Positions 51,000 through 60,387 of a stretch of 64,000 nt of DNA are shown in pieces (within the stretch, counting starts at the first letter, position 1; each line of letters opens with the position of its first letter). Source of the DNA: Novosphingobium endophyticum (GTDB lineage: Bacteria; Pseudomonadota; Alphaproteobacteria; Sphingomonadales; Sphingomonadaceae); assembly GCF_014640675.1 (NCBI RefSeq), contig NZ_BMHK01000010.1:1-64000 (forward strand). The letters run 5' to 3'. The notes beneath the pieces were generated by a model, which saw only the letters and a program-made list of their open reading frames with translations, made no database searches and was not told the DNA's origin. A program made the position numbers and the translations under genes.

Positions 51000-51545
51000 A
51001 TGCCTTACGAACCGCCTCCCGAACTTGCGGGCCTTTCGCTTGCCGAAGTCGCCGAACTGGCGGCGTCCCGCAAGCTGCCGCCCGTCGCGCAGTGGGAGCC
51101 GGAAACCATCGGTGAAAGCCACATGTGCATCGCCGCCGACGGGCGCTGGTTTCATGAAGGCGATGAAATACGCCGGCCGGCCATGGTGCGCGCCTTCGCC
51201 TCGATCCTGCGCCGCGACGCCGATGGCCGGCACTGGCTGGTCACGCCGACCCAGAAGCTCTCGATCGAAGTAGAGGACGCCGCCTTCATCGCCGTCGACG
51301 TCAGGCAGGACGCAGGAGGGCTCGCCTTTCGCCTCAACACCGACGATCTCGTGATAGCCGGGCCGGAGCATCCGATCCGTAGCGAGGGGGATCCCGATAC
51401 CCCGGCGATCTATCTCGCCGTTCGCAATGGCACCGAAGCGCGGCTCAACCGCAGCACTTACGCACAGCTTGCGGAGATCGCGCTGGCGGGCGGGGGTTTC
51501 ACCGTGTCGAGCCTTGGCGCCACATTCCCGCTGATCCCGGCGTGA
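51000..51545 (+). CDS. DUF1285 protein
   Basis: A 181-residue protein of unknown function with the DUF1285 pattern: CIAADGRWFHEGDEIRRPAMVR (residues about 42-63) and RDADGRHWLVTPTQKLSIEVEDA. It begins with a proline-rich segment (MPYEPPPELAGLSLAE). Its stop overlaps the GTG start of the Nudix gene (GTGA), and the DUF1285-Nudix-cca order is common in alphaproteobacteria. Start at 51000 is chosen over an upstream frame that runs through the kinase gene. Confidence 0.9.
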   Translation: MPYEPPPELAGLSLAEVAELAASRKLPPVAQWEPETIGESHMCIAADGRWFHEGDEIRRPAMVRAFASILRRDADGRHWLVTPTQKLSIEVEDAAFIAVDVRQDAGGLAFRLNTDDLVIAGPEHPIRSEGDPDTPAIYLAVRNGTEARLNRSTYAQLAEIALAGGGFTVSSLGATFPLIPA

Positions 51546-52147
51546 GCGCGCTCTACGATCTCGTCGTCCGCCGCTTCGAGGCAGGGCATGCGGCCGCTCC
51601 ACCCGAGATGTGGATCGATCCGCGCATCCACGAGATAGACGCGTTCAAGCCCGCCGCGGTGCTCATCGCCATGACCGAGCGCGAACGGCCGGGCATGCTT
51701 CTGCTCCACCGTCCGTCCAGCATGCGCGCCCATCCGGGCCAGATCGCCTTTCCTGGCGGCCGCCTCGATGCTGGCGAGACGGCCGTGGAAGCCGCCCTGC
51801 GCGAGGCCAACGAAGAACTTGGCATCGACCCGGATGATGTGCGCGTGATCGGCACCAGCGACCGCTACCGCACCGGCAGCGGCTATGAAATCACGCCCGT
51901 CCTGGGCATCGTGCCATCCGACATCGAGATCCACCCCAACCCGGCCGAAGTGGCGCAATGGTTCGAGGCGCCCGTCGATTACGTGCTCGATCCCCTGAAC
52001 CAGCAGACCCGCACGATCGATTACGAAGGCCGCAGGCACAGCTTCGTCGAGATCATCTGGCCGGAACGCGGGCAGAACCACGTGATCTGGGGCGTCACCG
52101 GCGCGATCATCCACAACCTCTCGCGCAGGCTGAACTGGCATGACTGA
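51542..52147 (+). CDS. CoA pyrophosphatase-like Nudix hydrolase
   Basis: A 201-residue Nudix enzyme that likely cleaves CoA derivatives to phosphopantetheine and ADP. The UPF0035-type segment RPSSMRAHPGQIAFPGGRLDAGE leads into the Nudix box GGRLDAGETAVEAALREANEELG. The start is GTG 51542, overlapping the DUF1285 stop; the end overlaps cca by eight bases. It resembles E. coli NudL. Confidence 0.92.
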   Translation: MSALYDLVVRRFEAGHAAAPPEMWIDPRIHEIDAFKPAAVLIAMTERERPGMLLLHRPSSMRAHPGQIAFPGGRLDAGETAVEAALREANEELGIDPDDVRVIGTSDRYRTGSGYEITPVLGIVPSDIEIHPNPAEVAQWFEAPVDYVLDPLNQQTRTIDYEGRRHSFVEIIWPERGQNHVIWGVTGAIIHNLSRRLNWHD

Positions 52148-53312
52148 GCGCCTCGACGCCGACTGGCTACGCCGTCCGGAAATCCGGAGGCTGATCGCCA
52201 CGCTCGGCCCCGAAAACGCGCGCTTTGTCGGCGGCGCCGTGCGCGACACGCTGCTGGGGCTGCCGGTCAAGGACATCGACATGGCAACCACGCTGCTGCC
52301 GGATGCGGTCATCGCCCGCCTCGACGCCGCGGGCATCCGCAACGTACCGACCGGGCTCGATCATGGCACCGTGACGGCAATCCTGCCCTCCGGTTCGGTC
52401 GAAATCACCACCCTGCGTCATGACGTCAGCACCGACGGGCGGCGCGCGACCATCGCCTTCGCCAGCGATTGGCGGGAGGATGCCGCCCGGCGCGACTTCA
52501 CGATCAACGCGCTTTATGCCGATCCCGAAAGCGGCGAGGTGTTCGACTATTTCGGCGGCCTTCCCGACCTTGCCGGGCGAACCGTGCGCTTCATCGGCGA
52601 TGCACGCCAGCGTATCCGCGAGGATCACCTGCGCATCCTGCGATATTTCCGGTTTCAGGCGAGGTTTGGAACGCAACCTGCTGACAAAACATCAGAAGAA
52701 GCCTGCACCGAACTCGCCGCGACGCTCAAGGGCCTTTCGCGCGAACGCGTCGGCATGGAGACATTGAACCTGCTCGGGCTGCCCGACCCGGCACCCACCG
52801 TCCACCGCATGGCGGAACTGGGCGTGCTGGCCGTGATCCTGCCCGAGGCCGATCCGCAGGCTCTCTCCGCGCTGGTCGCGGCCGAGAAGCGGCAGGGCAT
52901 CGCGCCCGATCCGATCCGCCGCCTCGCCGCCCTGCTCCCGCCGCAAGTGCCACTCGCCGAACAGGTCGCCGCGCGCTTTCGCATGTCCGGCGCGCAGAAG
53001 AAGCGCCTGGCCACGGCGGCGGCGCGCGGGGACGAATGCGGCGAACCTCGGGCGCTTGCCTATCGTCTGGGCATGGACGGCGCGCTCGACCGCCTGCTGA
53101 TCGCCGGGGCCGATGCCTCGAGCCTGACCGGCTGGGAGATTCCGCGGTTCCCTCTCAAGGGCGGCGAGATCGTCGCGCGCGGCGTCGGCGCCGGTCCAGA
53201 GGTCGCCCGCATCCTGCGCCGGGTAGAGGATCGGTGGATTGCCGAGGGGTTTCCGGACAGGGAACGCGTCACGGCGATCCTCGATGCCGAACTGGCGGAC
53301 CGGCTTCGATAG
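52140..53312 (+). CDS. cca: CCA tRNA nucleotidyltransferase
   Basis: Class II nucleotidyltransferase-fold protein of 390 residues that adds or repairs the tRNA 3' CCA. The active-site motifs are RFVGGAVRDTLLGLPVKDIDMAT (Gly-rich loop and DxD), FASDWREDAARRDFTINALY and RIREDHLRILRYFRF. All tRNAs seen here already encode CCA, so a repair role is likely. It is the third gene of the DUF1285-Nudix-cca block. Confidence 0.95.
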   Translation: MTERLDADWLRRPEIRRLIATLGPENARFVGGAVRDTLLGLPVKDIDMATTLLPDAVIARLDAAGIRNVPTGLDHGTVTAILPSGSVEITTLRHDVSTDGRRATIAFASDWREDAARRDFTINALYADPESGEVFDYFGGLPDLAGRTVRFIGDARQRIREDHLRILRYFRFQARFGTQPADKTSEEACTELAATLKGLSRERVGMETLNLLGLPDPAPTVHRMAELGVLAVILPEADPQALSALVAAEKRQGIAPDPIRRLAALLPPQVPLAEQVAARFRMSGAQKKRLATAAARGDECGEPRALAYRLGMDGALDRLLIAGADASSLTGWEIPRFPLKGGEIVARGVGAGPEVARILRRVEDRWIAEGFPDRERVTAILDAELADRLR

Positions 53313-53402
53313 CCCTCCTTCGCTTTTGCTCTGGAAAAAGCGAGAATCGGACGCATTTCAAAGTCAGCGCCGGTCAACATTGCCGGTGCCAGGACCCAGC
53401 GC

Positions 53403-54059
53403 ATGATGGAATTGAAGCAATACATCTCCGACCTCACAACATTCCTCGCCGGCCAGCCGCTGCTGGCTCTGGCCATCGTCGCGATCTTCGTCGGCGTCCT
53501 CGGCGGCATGCTGAGGCGGAGCACTCCAAGGCTGGGCGGGCTGCTGCGCGGCGTGAGCAACCTCGGTCTCGTCGCCGCGCTTCTTCTCACCATCGCGCAG
53601 GTGGCCCGCTTCACCACCGATCAGGACCTCGCCCTGCCCCAGTTCGGCCTGCCCCGCCAGACGGTTGAGGGCAACGAGACCCGCGTGCCGCTCCACGACG
53701 ACGGCCATTTCTGGGTCACGGCCGAAGTCAACGGCGTCGAACAGCCATTCCTCGTGGATACCGGAGCAACGATCACCGCGATCTCGCCCGGTACGGCCGA
53801 CCAGTCCGACGTGCAGCCCAAGCCCGTCCGCCAGACCGTTGCCATGCGCACCGCCAACGGCGTCATCAGGGCCGAAGTGGCGACCGTGGCGGAACTGCGC
53901 TTCGGCAATATCGTCGCCCGCGATCTCGACGCCGTGGTCGCGCCGGGGCTGGGCGACGCCAACGTCCTCGGCATGAATTTCCTCTCGCGCCTCTCCAGTT
54001 GGCGAGTGGAGGGAAAGACGCTGATCCTCGTGCCGAACCACCCGCAGCCGGTGAGCTGA
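53403..54059 (+). CDS. Membrane-anchored retropepsin-like aspartic protease
   Basis: A 218-residue protein with two N-terminal membrane segments (residues about 18-35 and 52-65) and a TIGR02281-type retropepsin domain in the periplasm or cytoplasm. The active-site motif is FLVDTGATITAISP (near residue 118), followed by GMNFLSRLSSW. Substrates are unknown. It follows cca by about 90 bases on the same strand. Confidence 0.9.
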   Translation: MMELKQYISDLTTFLAGQPLLALAIVAIFVGVLGGMLRRSTPRLGGLLRGVSNLGLVAALLLTIAQVARFTTDQDLALPQFGLPRQTVEGNETRVPLHDDGHFWVTAEVNGVEQPFLVDTGATITAISPGTADQSDVQPKPVRQTVAMRTANGVIRAEVATVAELRFGNIVARDLDAVVAPGLGDANVLGMNFLSRLSSWRVEGKTLILVPNHPQPVS

Positions 54060-54083
54060 CTCAGAGGACGGTCGCGCTCATCA

Positions 54084-54680
54084 TCATTCGCTCTGGAACC
54101 TGCGCAGCCAGTATTGCATCGGCTTGGGCGTTTCACCCGCGTCGCGGTGGTCCTTCCACGCGAGTTGCGTGACGAAACCCTCCACGGGCTCGTAGCCGCG
54201 CTTGCGCCAGAAGCCGTCGAGCGGCACGTAATCCACAGGGCGATCCGGGTGGTCGACCGGACGTATCACCGCGGCGAAAGTGGCCGCCGTCGCCCCGCAC
54301 CTCACCGCCCGTCCCTCGCGGTGATCGAAGAAGGCGTGACCGATCCCCTGCCCGCGATATTCGGGCAGCAGGACGGATTCGCCGAAATAGAACAGGCGCG
54401 AAACGTCCAGCCCCCGCGCTTCGAAAGGCGCGCGGAACTCGGCCTTCTGGGCCGCCATCGGCGATGCCGTGGCCGCCCCGACGATCCGGTCGCCATCGCA
54501 GGCGGCAACGAGAATGCCGTCCGGTGCCTGCATGAATTCGTGCAGGTATTCCCGCTCGTAGACCTCGTCGCCATCATAGAGGTAGGGCCACGCGGCGAAG
54601 ACCGTCATGCGCAGCGCCGCGAGGTCATCGACGGCCGCCAGAATCTCGTCCCCGGTCAGGGCACGGATCGAGAGGTTCAT
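54084..54680 (-). CDS. GNAT N-acetyltransferase
   Basis: A 198-residue GNAT enzyme. The acetyl-CoA binding motif A is LLPEYRGQGIGHAFFDHRE (Q/R-x-x-G-x-G/A). The N-terminal part [25 protein letters not shown] is typical. Substrate unknown. ATG 54680 overlaps the stop of the upstream SnoaL-like gene by four bases, so they are co-translated. Confidence 0.9.
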   Translation of the reverse strand: MNLSIRALTGDEILAAVDDLAALRMTVFAAWPYLYDGDEVYEREYLHEFMQAPDGILVAACDGDRIVGAATASPMAAQKAEFRAPFEARGLDVSRLFYFGESVLLPEYRGQGIGHAFFDHREGRAVRCGATAATFAAVIRPVDHPDRPVDYVPLDGFWRKRGYEPVEGFVTQLAWKDHRDAGETPKPMQYWLRRFQSE

Positions 54681-55087
54681 GCCGAAACCTGCGCCGTCCA
54701 ATCGGCAAGGTTGTAGTAGACGCTGACGCGCGCGATCCGGCCGTCCACCACGTCGAAGAAGGCGCCAGCCGGCAGAATGTACTTCTGTCCATGCGCCTCC
54801 GGCAGACCTTCATCTGTTGCCAGGTATTCGCCATGCACCACGAATTCCGCCGCCGCGCGCGCGCCATCCTCGCTCGCCATGACGACGACATCGTCCAGCC
54901 TTTCGCGGTAGCAACGGGCCATGTGCCCCAGGAACGCGCGAAACGCGTCCTTCCCGTCGTGGCGGCCGCCCTGATTGATGTCGTGCGCCACGTGCTCGGC
55001 AAGGCAATCGAGCATGCCCTGCCCATCGCCGGCATTGAAAGCGGCGTAATAGCGCCGGATCAGGTCGAGGGTCTGTTGGCGGCTCAT
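54677..55087 (-). CDS. SnoaL-like / NTF2-fold protein
   Basis: A 136-residue NTF2-fold protein ([26 protein letters not shown]), of the ketosteroid-isomerase-like group. [24 protein letters not shown] and [13 protein letters not shown] are typical. Function unknown. ATG 55087 is preferred, with ATG 55099 also possible. It precedes and overlaps the GNAT gene, and is divergent from purC. Confidence 0.88.
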   Translation of the reverse strand: MSRQQTLDLIRRYYAAFNAGDGQGMLDCLAEHVAHDINQGGRHDGKDAFRAFLGHMARCYRERLDDVVVMASEDGARAAAEFVVHGEYLATDEGLPEAHGQKYILPAGAFFDVVDGRIARVSVYYNLADWTAQVSA

Positions 55088-55314
55088 CGGATACCTCATG
55101 CAAAACTGACGATACCGGCCGGAGTACCGCCTGCCGCCGCGCTCGCCTATCCCCCGGACGGCAAAACACCGTTGCACTGCGGAGGGGAATGTGCCCCCGT
55201 TTGCTTTTGCGCCGGCTTGGACTATATGCCCGCTCGAACGCCCCGGCCGCGCAGTCGTTCACGCGACGCCATCGTGCCGGGGCTTGCTCTTTTACCCTTG
55301 CAAGGACGAATATG

Positions 55315-56097
55315 ATGTCCCGTCGCCGCCAGATCTACGAGGGCAAGGCCAAGATCCTCTACGAAGGCCCTGAACCCGGTACCCTGATCCAGTATTTCAA
55401 GGACGACGCCACTGCGTTCAACGCGCAGAAGAAAGGCACGATCCAGGGCAAGGGCGTGATCAACAACCGCATCAGCGAGTATGTTTTCACCCGCCTCAAC
55501 CACATCGGCGTGCCCAACCACTTCATCCGCCGCCTCAACATGCGCGAGCAACTCGTTCGGCAGGTGGAGATTATCCCGATCGAGGTCGTGGTTCGCAATG
55601 TCGCCGCCGGCTCGATCTCCAAGCGCCTCGGCATTCCCGAGGGCGAGCCGCTGCCGCACACGCTGATCGAATATTACTACAAGGACGACGCGCTGGGCGA
55701 TCCGCTGATCGCCGAAGAGCACATCGCCTGCTTCGGCTGGGCCAACAACGAAGAGATGCAGGACATCTCCTCGATGGCGATCCGCGTGAACGACTTCATG
55801 TGCGGCATGTTCGCGGCGATCAACATCCGCCTGATAGACTTCAAGCTGGAATTCGGCCGCGTATGGGACGGCGAATACAGCCGGGTGATCCTCGCCGACG
55901 AGATCAGCCCCGATGGCTGCCGCCTGTGGGACATGGCGACCGGCGAAAAGCTCGACAAGGACCGGTTCCGCCGTGACCTTGGCGGCGAAGAAGAGGCCTA
56001 TCAGGAAGTCGCCCGCCGTCTCGGCCTGCTGCAGGACGACAACGGCCCGAGCGAGGTCTTCGATCTTTCCAAGCACCGCAAGCTTCGCGGCAAGTAA
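55315..56097 (+). CDS. purC: SAICAR synthetase
   Basis: Adds aspartate to CAIR in purine synthesis. About 260 residues, start [19 protein letters not shown]. Family motifs include [53 protein letters not shown] and [19 protein letters not shown] at 55302-55306 supports ATG 55315 or 55312. A second purine gene, purL, lies 44 kb upstream. A strong terminator follows. Confidence 0.97.
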   Translation: MSRRRQIYEGKAKILYEGPEPGTLIQYFKDDATAFNAQKKGTIQGKGVINNRISEYVFTRLNHIGVPNHFIRRLNMREQLVRQVEIIPIEVVVRNVAAGSISKRLGIPEGEPLPHTLIEYYYKDDALGDPLIAEEHIACFGWANNEEMQDISSMAIRVNDFMCGMFAAINIRLIDFKLEFGRVWDGEYSRVILADEISPDGCRLWDMATGEKLDKDRFRRDLGGEEEAYQEVARRLGLLQDDNGPSEVFDLSKHRKLRGK

Positions 56098-56118
56098 ACT
56101 CTCACCGAACGAGGCCAG

Positions 56119-56160
56119 GGGGCGGGATCGCAAGGAAAAGGCGATCCCGCCCCTTGTTAT
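56119..56160 (+). terminator. Strong rho-independent terminator after purC
   Basis: GGGGCGGGATCGC (56119-56131) and GCGATCCCGCCCC (56141-56153) make a perfect 13-bp stem with an A-rich loop, followed by TTGTTAT. It starts 22 bases after the purC stop. Confidence 0.9.
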
Positions 56161-56190
56161 ATCCGGCCGGCTGCGGCAGGTCTTGGGGCG

Positions 56191-59031
56191 ATGAGAGCAT
56201 TCCTGATCGCGCTCCTCCTGCTGGTGCTGCCGGCTCCGCTGGTCGCCAGGGAGGCCGCGCCCCCCGCCGAAGACCATTCCTGGGCTTTCGAAACCAGCGA
56301 CATCCCCGTCGATCCGGCGTTCCGCTTCGGCCGTCTCGACAACGGGATGCGCTACATCGTGCGCAGCAATGCAACGCCGGCGGGCACCGCCGTGGTGCGG
56401 ATGCTCGTCGAGACCGGCTCGCTCGACGAAAGTGACAGCGAACGGGGCTATGCCCACTTCGTGGAGCACATGGCCTTCAACGGCAGCAAACGCGTCCCCG
56501 AAGGGCAGATGGTGGCGTTGCTGGAACGCAACGGCCTGGCCTTCGGCGCCGACACCAACGCCTCGACTAGCTTCGAACGCACCGTCTACAAGCTGGACCT
56601 GCCGCGTAGCGATCCCGCGCTGCTCGATACCGCGCTCATGCTGATGCGGGAAACGGCCAGCGAGCTGAGTATCTCGCAAGAGGCGGTCGATCGCGAACGC
56701 GGCGTGATCCTGTCCGAAATGCGCGACCGCAATACCTTCAGCCTTCGCAACACGATGGACAGCATCGAATTCTTCTACCCGGGATCGCGCTATCTGCTGC
56801 GCATGCCGATCGGCACGGCCGAAACGCTCAACGCGGCAAGCGCCGCAAGCCTGCGGGCATTCTATGAGCGCGAATACGTGCCCGCGCACGTGACGCTCGT
56901 GGTCGTCGGCGACTTCGACGTGGCCCAGATCGTCACCGGCATCCAGCGCCATTTTGGCCACTGGCCGGCAGCGCCGTCCGAACCGCAACCCGATGCCGGG
57001 CCGATCGCGCGCAAGGACAAGGGGCGAACCGACATCTACGTGGATCCCGCCCTGTCGGAACGGGTCAGCGTGGTGCGCACCGGCCGCTGGCTCGAGGAGC
57101 CCGACAGCGTGGCGCAGCGCCAGGAAAACCTGCTGCGCTCGATCGGCTACGACATCGTCAACCGCCGCCTGCAGAGGCTTTCGCGGCAGGCCAATCCGCC
57201 ATTCCGGGGCGCGGGCTTCGGCACCGGTGATGTCTTCGAGACGGCCCGCTCGACACGGCTGATCGTCGATACCGTGGACCGGCACTGGCGAGCCGGCCTG
57301 CTGGCCGCCGCAGTCGAATACCGCCGCGCCCTCGCCTACGGTTTCGCGGCATCCGAAGTGGCCGAGCAGGTTGCCTCGATCCGCAACGCGCTGGTCAACG
57401 CGGCGGGTTCGGCCGACACGCGATCCAACGCGACGCTGGCCGGTTCCGCTCTCGCCCTCGTCACCGACAGGACGGTGCCGTCCACGCCGCAGACCGTGCT
57501 CCAGCGGTTCGAGGCCTTCGCTCCGCGGATCACGCCCAAAGCGGTGCTGGCCGCGCTCAAGCGGGAGGTGATCCCCCTCAGGAAGCCGCTGATCCGCTTC
57601 GAAGGCCGCTTTGCCCCCGAAGGCGGAGAAAAGGCACTGCGCAAGACGTGGAAAGAAGCCACGAAAGCGGCGATAGATCGCGAGCTCGCTGCTGACGCAA
57701 GCGCCTTCGGCTACACCGATTTCGGGCCGGCCGGAAAGGTCGTGAGCGACCGGGTCGATCCGCGCCTCGGTATCCGCGAAGTGCGTTTCGCCAACGGCGT
57801 CATGCTCAATCTCAAGCGCACCGACATCGAACAGGACAAAGTGCGCGTCAGCGTCAGCATCGACGGGGGCGACATGCTCGATACCCCGAGCGATCCGCTC
57901 GCGACCGAAATGGTGAGCTATCTCGACGAAGGCGGCCTCGGCAAGCACAGCCGGGACGACCTCGAAACGATCCTCGCGGGGCGAACGGTCGGCTTCGGAC
58001 TGCGCAGCGACGAAGCGAGCTTCGACGGCCTCTACCGGACCACGCCGCGCGACCTGCAACTGCAGCTCGAACTGATCGCCGCGCTCATCACCGATCCCGG
58101 CTATCGGTCGGAAGGACAGGTGCAATACCGCCAGCAGATCAACAACTACTTCGCCCGATTGCGCGCCACCCCCGACTCTGCCCTGCAGGCCGATCTGGGG
58201 GCGATCCTTTCCGGTGGCGATCCGCGCTTCAGCCTGCAGCCGGTGGAGACCTATCGCCGGCTCACTTACGCGAAACTCGGGCAGGAAATCGGCGACAGGC
58301 TCGCCCACGGCGCCATCGAAGTGGGCATCGTCGGCGACTTCGACGAGGATCAGGCGATAGCGCAGGTCGCCCGGACGCTGGGCGCCCTGCCCCCGCGCGA
58401 AACCTCGTTTCGCGATTATGCCGATCAGCCCCCCCGTCCCTTCACCAACGACCGCGACCCGCGTCTGATCCGCCACGGCGGCGCCCCCGATCAGGCCCTG
58501 CTGCGCCTGACCTGGCCGACCCGCGACGACAGCGATCCGGTCGAGACGCTCAAGCTCGAACTGCTCGAACGGGTCATCCGTATCGAACTGACCGACGAAC
58601 TGCGCGAAGCGCTCGGAAAAGCCTATTCACCCTCGGCCAGCAGCTCGCTCTCGCGTCACTGGAAGGGGTACGGCGTGTTCTCGATCAACGCCTCGGTCGA
58701 CGTCGCCGACGTTGCGGCGACGGGCAAGGCGATCGGCCAGGTGGTGCAGTCGCTGCGCTCGGCGCCGGTCAGCGAAGACCTGTTGCAACGCGCCCGTCAG
58801 CCTATGCTCGAAAGTCTCCAGAACGGCCTCAAGTCCAACGCCGGATGGCTCTCGCTGGTCGACCGCGCCCAGACCGAAAGCGAGCGCATCGATCGCTATC
58901 TCAAGGCCACGGGACGACTGGAGGCGCTGACCGCATCCGATGTTCAGGCCATGGCGCAGCGCTACCTCGGCCCGGCGGAAGGTATCGAAGTGCTCGTCCT
59001 GCCGGAAAGCGCGGAACTGCCGGCATCCTGA
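56191..59031 (+). CDS. Large periplasmic M16 family metallopeptidase
   Basis: Secreted zinc peptidase of 946 residues with an N-terminal signal (MRAFLIALLLLVLPAPLVA). The inverted zincin motif HFVEH is at residues 89-93 with the downstream acid in a RERGVILSEMRDR helix. M16 proteins have four homologous domains; the second half (after about 480) lacks the motif and forms the clamp. Function is degradation of small unfolded peptides, as in pitrilysin/PqqL types. Starts 93 bases after the purC stop, behind the terminator. An antisense frame of over 1000 codons is a shadow. Confidence 0.93.
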   Translation: MRAFLIALLLLVLPAPLVAREAAPPAEDHSWAFETSDIPVDPAFRFGRLDNGMRYIVRSNATPAGTAVVRMLVETGSLDESDSERGYAHFVEHMAFNGSKRVPEGQMVALLERNGLAFGADTNASTSFERTVYKLDLPRSDPALLDTALMLMRETASELSISQEAVDRERGVILSEMRDRNTFSLRNTMDSIEFFYPGSRYLLRMPIGTAETLNAASAASLRAFYEREYVPAHVTLVVVGDFDVAQIVTGIQRHFGHWPAAPSEPQPDAGPIARKDKGRTDIYVDPALSERVSVVRTGRWLEEPDSVAQRQENLLRSIGYDIVNRRLQRLSRQANPPFRGAGFGTGDVFETARSTRLIVDTVDRHWRAGLLAAAVEYRRALAYGFAASEVAEQVASIRNALVNAAGSADTRSNATLAGSALALVTDRTVPSTPQTVLQRFEAFAPRITPKAVLAALKREVIPLRKPLIRFEGRFAPEGGEKALRKTWKEATKAAIDRELAADASAFGYTDFGPAGKVVSDRVDPRLGIREVRFANGVMLNLKRTDIEQDKVRVSVSIDGGDMLDTPSDPLATEMVSYLDEGGLGKHSRDDLETILAGRTVGFGLRSDEASFDGLYRTTPRDLQLQLELIAALITDPGYRSEGQVQYRQQINNYFARLRATPDSALQADLGAILSGGDPRFSLQPVETYRRLTYAKLGQEIGDRLAHGAIEVGIVGDFDEDQAIAQVARTLGALPPRETSFRDYADQPPRPFTNDRDPRLIRHGGAPDQALLRLTWPTRDDSDPVETLKLELLERVIRIELTDELREALGKAYSPSASSSLSRHWKGYGVFSINASVDVADVAATGKAIGQVVQSLRSAPVSEDLLQRARQPMLESLQNGLKSNAGWLSLVDRAQTESERIDRYLKATGRLEALTASDVQAMAQRYLGPAEGIEVLVLPESAELPAS

Positions 59032-59150
59032 CCGGCTGACGATCACGCGAGGACAGGGCCTCTGGTCCGGGGTGCGCAGACAAGTTCCGACCTGGAGGAA
59101 TGCCCGCTACCGGCGAGGCCGGTGGGTGGGGGGGGGTGCGGTAACTTGAA

Positions 59151-59201
59151 ATCCTCCCCTTCCGGGGGAGGTGGCTGTCACGAAGTGACTGACGGAGGGG
59201 G
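59151..59201. repeat. Two-stem palindromic repeat, remote copy (A orientation)
   Basis: ATCCTCCCC, loop TTCCG, GGGGAGGTGGC, then hairpin GTCAC-GAA-GTGAC and GACGGAGGGGG. It matches the layout of 11216-11279: same GGGGAGGTGGC and GACGGAGGGG blocks with different hairpin loops. No DUF559 gene is near. Confidence 0.85.
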
Positions 59202-59232
59202 CGCGGTCGGGCGCAATGCTGGCGTGTGCAAA

Positions 59233-59281
59233 CCCCCTCCACCGCCCTGCGGGCGGTCCCCCTCCCCCGGTGGGGGAGGAT
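59233..59281. repeat. Two-stem palindromic repeat, remote copy (B orientation)
   Basis: CCCCCTCCACC, hairpin GCCC-TGC-GGGC, GGTCCCCCTCCCCC, loop GGTG, GGGGAGGAT. It matches the layout of 11142-11203 and is inverted relative to the unit at 59151. The two remote units are in the order A then B, opposite to the order B then A at the purL-DUF559 gap. Confidence 0.85.
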
Positions 59282-59399
59282 CGGCAACGTCCGTTTTGTC
59301 GGCGGCCCCGGAAAGACCGCTTTCGAATTAGAATCTTGAAAAACCGTCGCCTGCATTGATGTCAGAAATTCTCCGCGCGACCTTGCCATCGCGATCCGC

Positions 59400-60278
59400 T
59401 CAGCGCGCGTGATTGGGCCGGGTCGGCTTGCCCATTCGTTCGGCCCAGTCGACGATCAGCTCGTCGTAGAGGTTCTGGTCGATCAGATCGTACTTTTCGG
59501 GGAAGTTGCGGAACGCGTCCATGGCGCTCGCGACAGATCCCGTCTCCATCAGTTCGCGCGCCATCTTGAGATGGCCCACTGCCGCCGAGACCCAGCCCCA
59601 GCCCGTCGAGAGCGTGAACTGCGTATCGGGCAGGTTGAACCCGAGCGTGCAGACCGGGATGGTCATGTGCGGAATGACTTCCATCTGCTGTTCGGGCGGC
59701 GCGCTGGCGAAGACGATGGCGTCCGCCCCCGCCTCGGCATAGGCCTTGCCGCGCCTGATGGCCTCATCAATCGACCCGGTACCGCCGCCGCCGTTCTCGC
59801 TGGTGTAGAGCTCATCGCAGCGGGCGATGATGACGAGGCCCGAATCGCCTCGCGCCTTCACCCCCGCCTCGATCCGGCACTGCATCTCCTCAATCGGGCA
59901 CAGCCCGTTGGCGTGCTTGGAGTGCTTGGGGTTCACCTCGTCCTCGACGTGATAGCCGGCGATTCCGGCGGCAACGTACATCTTGGTGAAGCGGTAGGCA
60001 TCGGCCACCGTCTCGCCGAGGGTATCGGCGTCGGCGACGAGCGGAATGTTCATGGCCTGGGCGATGCGCCCGGCCTGGTCGATCTGCTCGATCTGGCTGA
60101 AGATGCCGTTGTCCGGAACGGCATAGTGGAACGCGGAGCAGGCGTGGCCGCCGAGGTAGGCCGCCTTGAACCCGACATGCTCGACAATCCGCCCGGTCAG
60201 TGCCGAATAGGCTTCGGCGGCAACGAAATGCTCGCCGCTCTCGATCAGCGCACGCAGCTTTTCTCCAGGTGTCGGCAT
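59400..60278 (-). CDS. Isocitrate lyase / PEP mutase superfamily enzyme
   Basis: A 292-residue alpha/beta-barrel enzyme (MPTPGEKLRALIESGEHFVA) of the ICL/PEPM superfamily. Metal and active-site segments are VADADTLGETVADA, GYHVEDEVNPKHSKHANG and VIIARCDELYT. Members cleave C-C or P-C bonds of 2-methylisocitrate, oxaloacetate or dimethylmalate. The KKCGH motif of isocitrate lyase is replaced, so it is not a true isocitrate lyase. Exact substrate unknown. Start ATG 60278 is preferred to an upstream in-frame ATG. Confidence 0.85.
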   Translation of the reverse strand: MPTPGEKLRALIESGEHFVAAEAYSALTGRIVEHVGFKAAYLGGHACSAFHYAVPDNGIFSQIEQIDQAGRIAQAMNIPLVADADTLGETVADAYRFTKMYVAAGIAGYHVEDEVNPKHSKHANGLCPIEEMQCRIEAGVKARGDSGLVIIARCDELYTSENGGGGTGSIDEAIRRGKAYAEAGADAIVFASAPPEQQMEVIPHMTIPVCTLGFNLPDTQFTLSTGWGWVSAAVGHLKMARELMETGSVASAMDAFRNFPEKYDLIDQNLYDELIVDWAERMGKPTRPNHAR

Positions 60279-60387
60279 CGTCTCGTCTCCCTCTGGTCGT
60301 CCAGATGAGGGCTTGCACGATAGCGGCAACGAGGCAAGACGGCGGCGCTCCCTCTCGCGGCGGTCGCTTCTGTTATCGTTGGGGCGC

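Larger units (their letters stand above)
59032..59399. other. Gene-less repeat region after the M16 gene
   Basis: 368 bases with no protein gene. It contains a run of nine G (59128-59136) and two palindromic units (59151-59201 and 59233-59281) related to those beside the DUF559 gene. The remainder (59282-59399) shows no feature I can name. Confidence 0.7.

Noticed and set aside
55222..58476. A 1084-codon open frame on the minus strand
   Set aside because: It is antisense to purC and the M16 peptidase, both clear family members. Long antisense frames are common in GC-rich genes and its translation has no recognisable domain.
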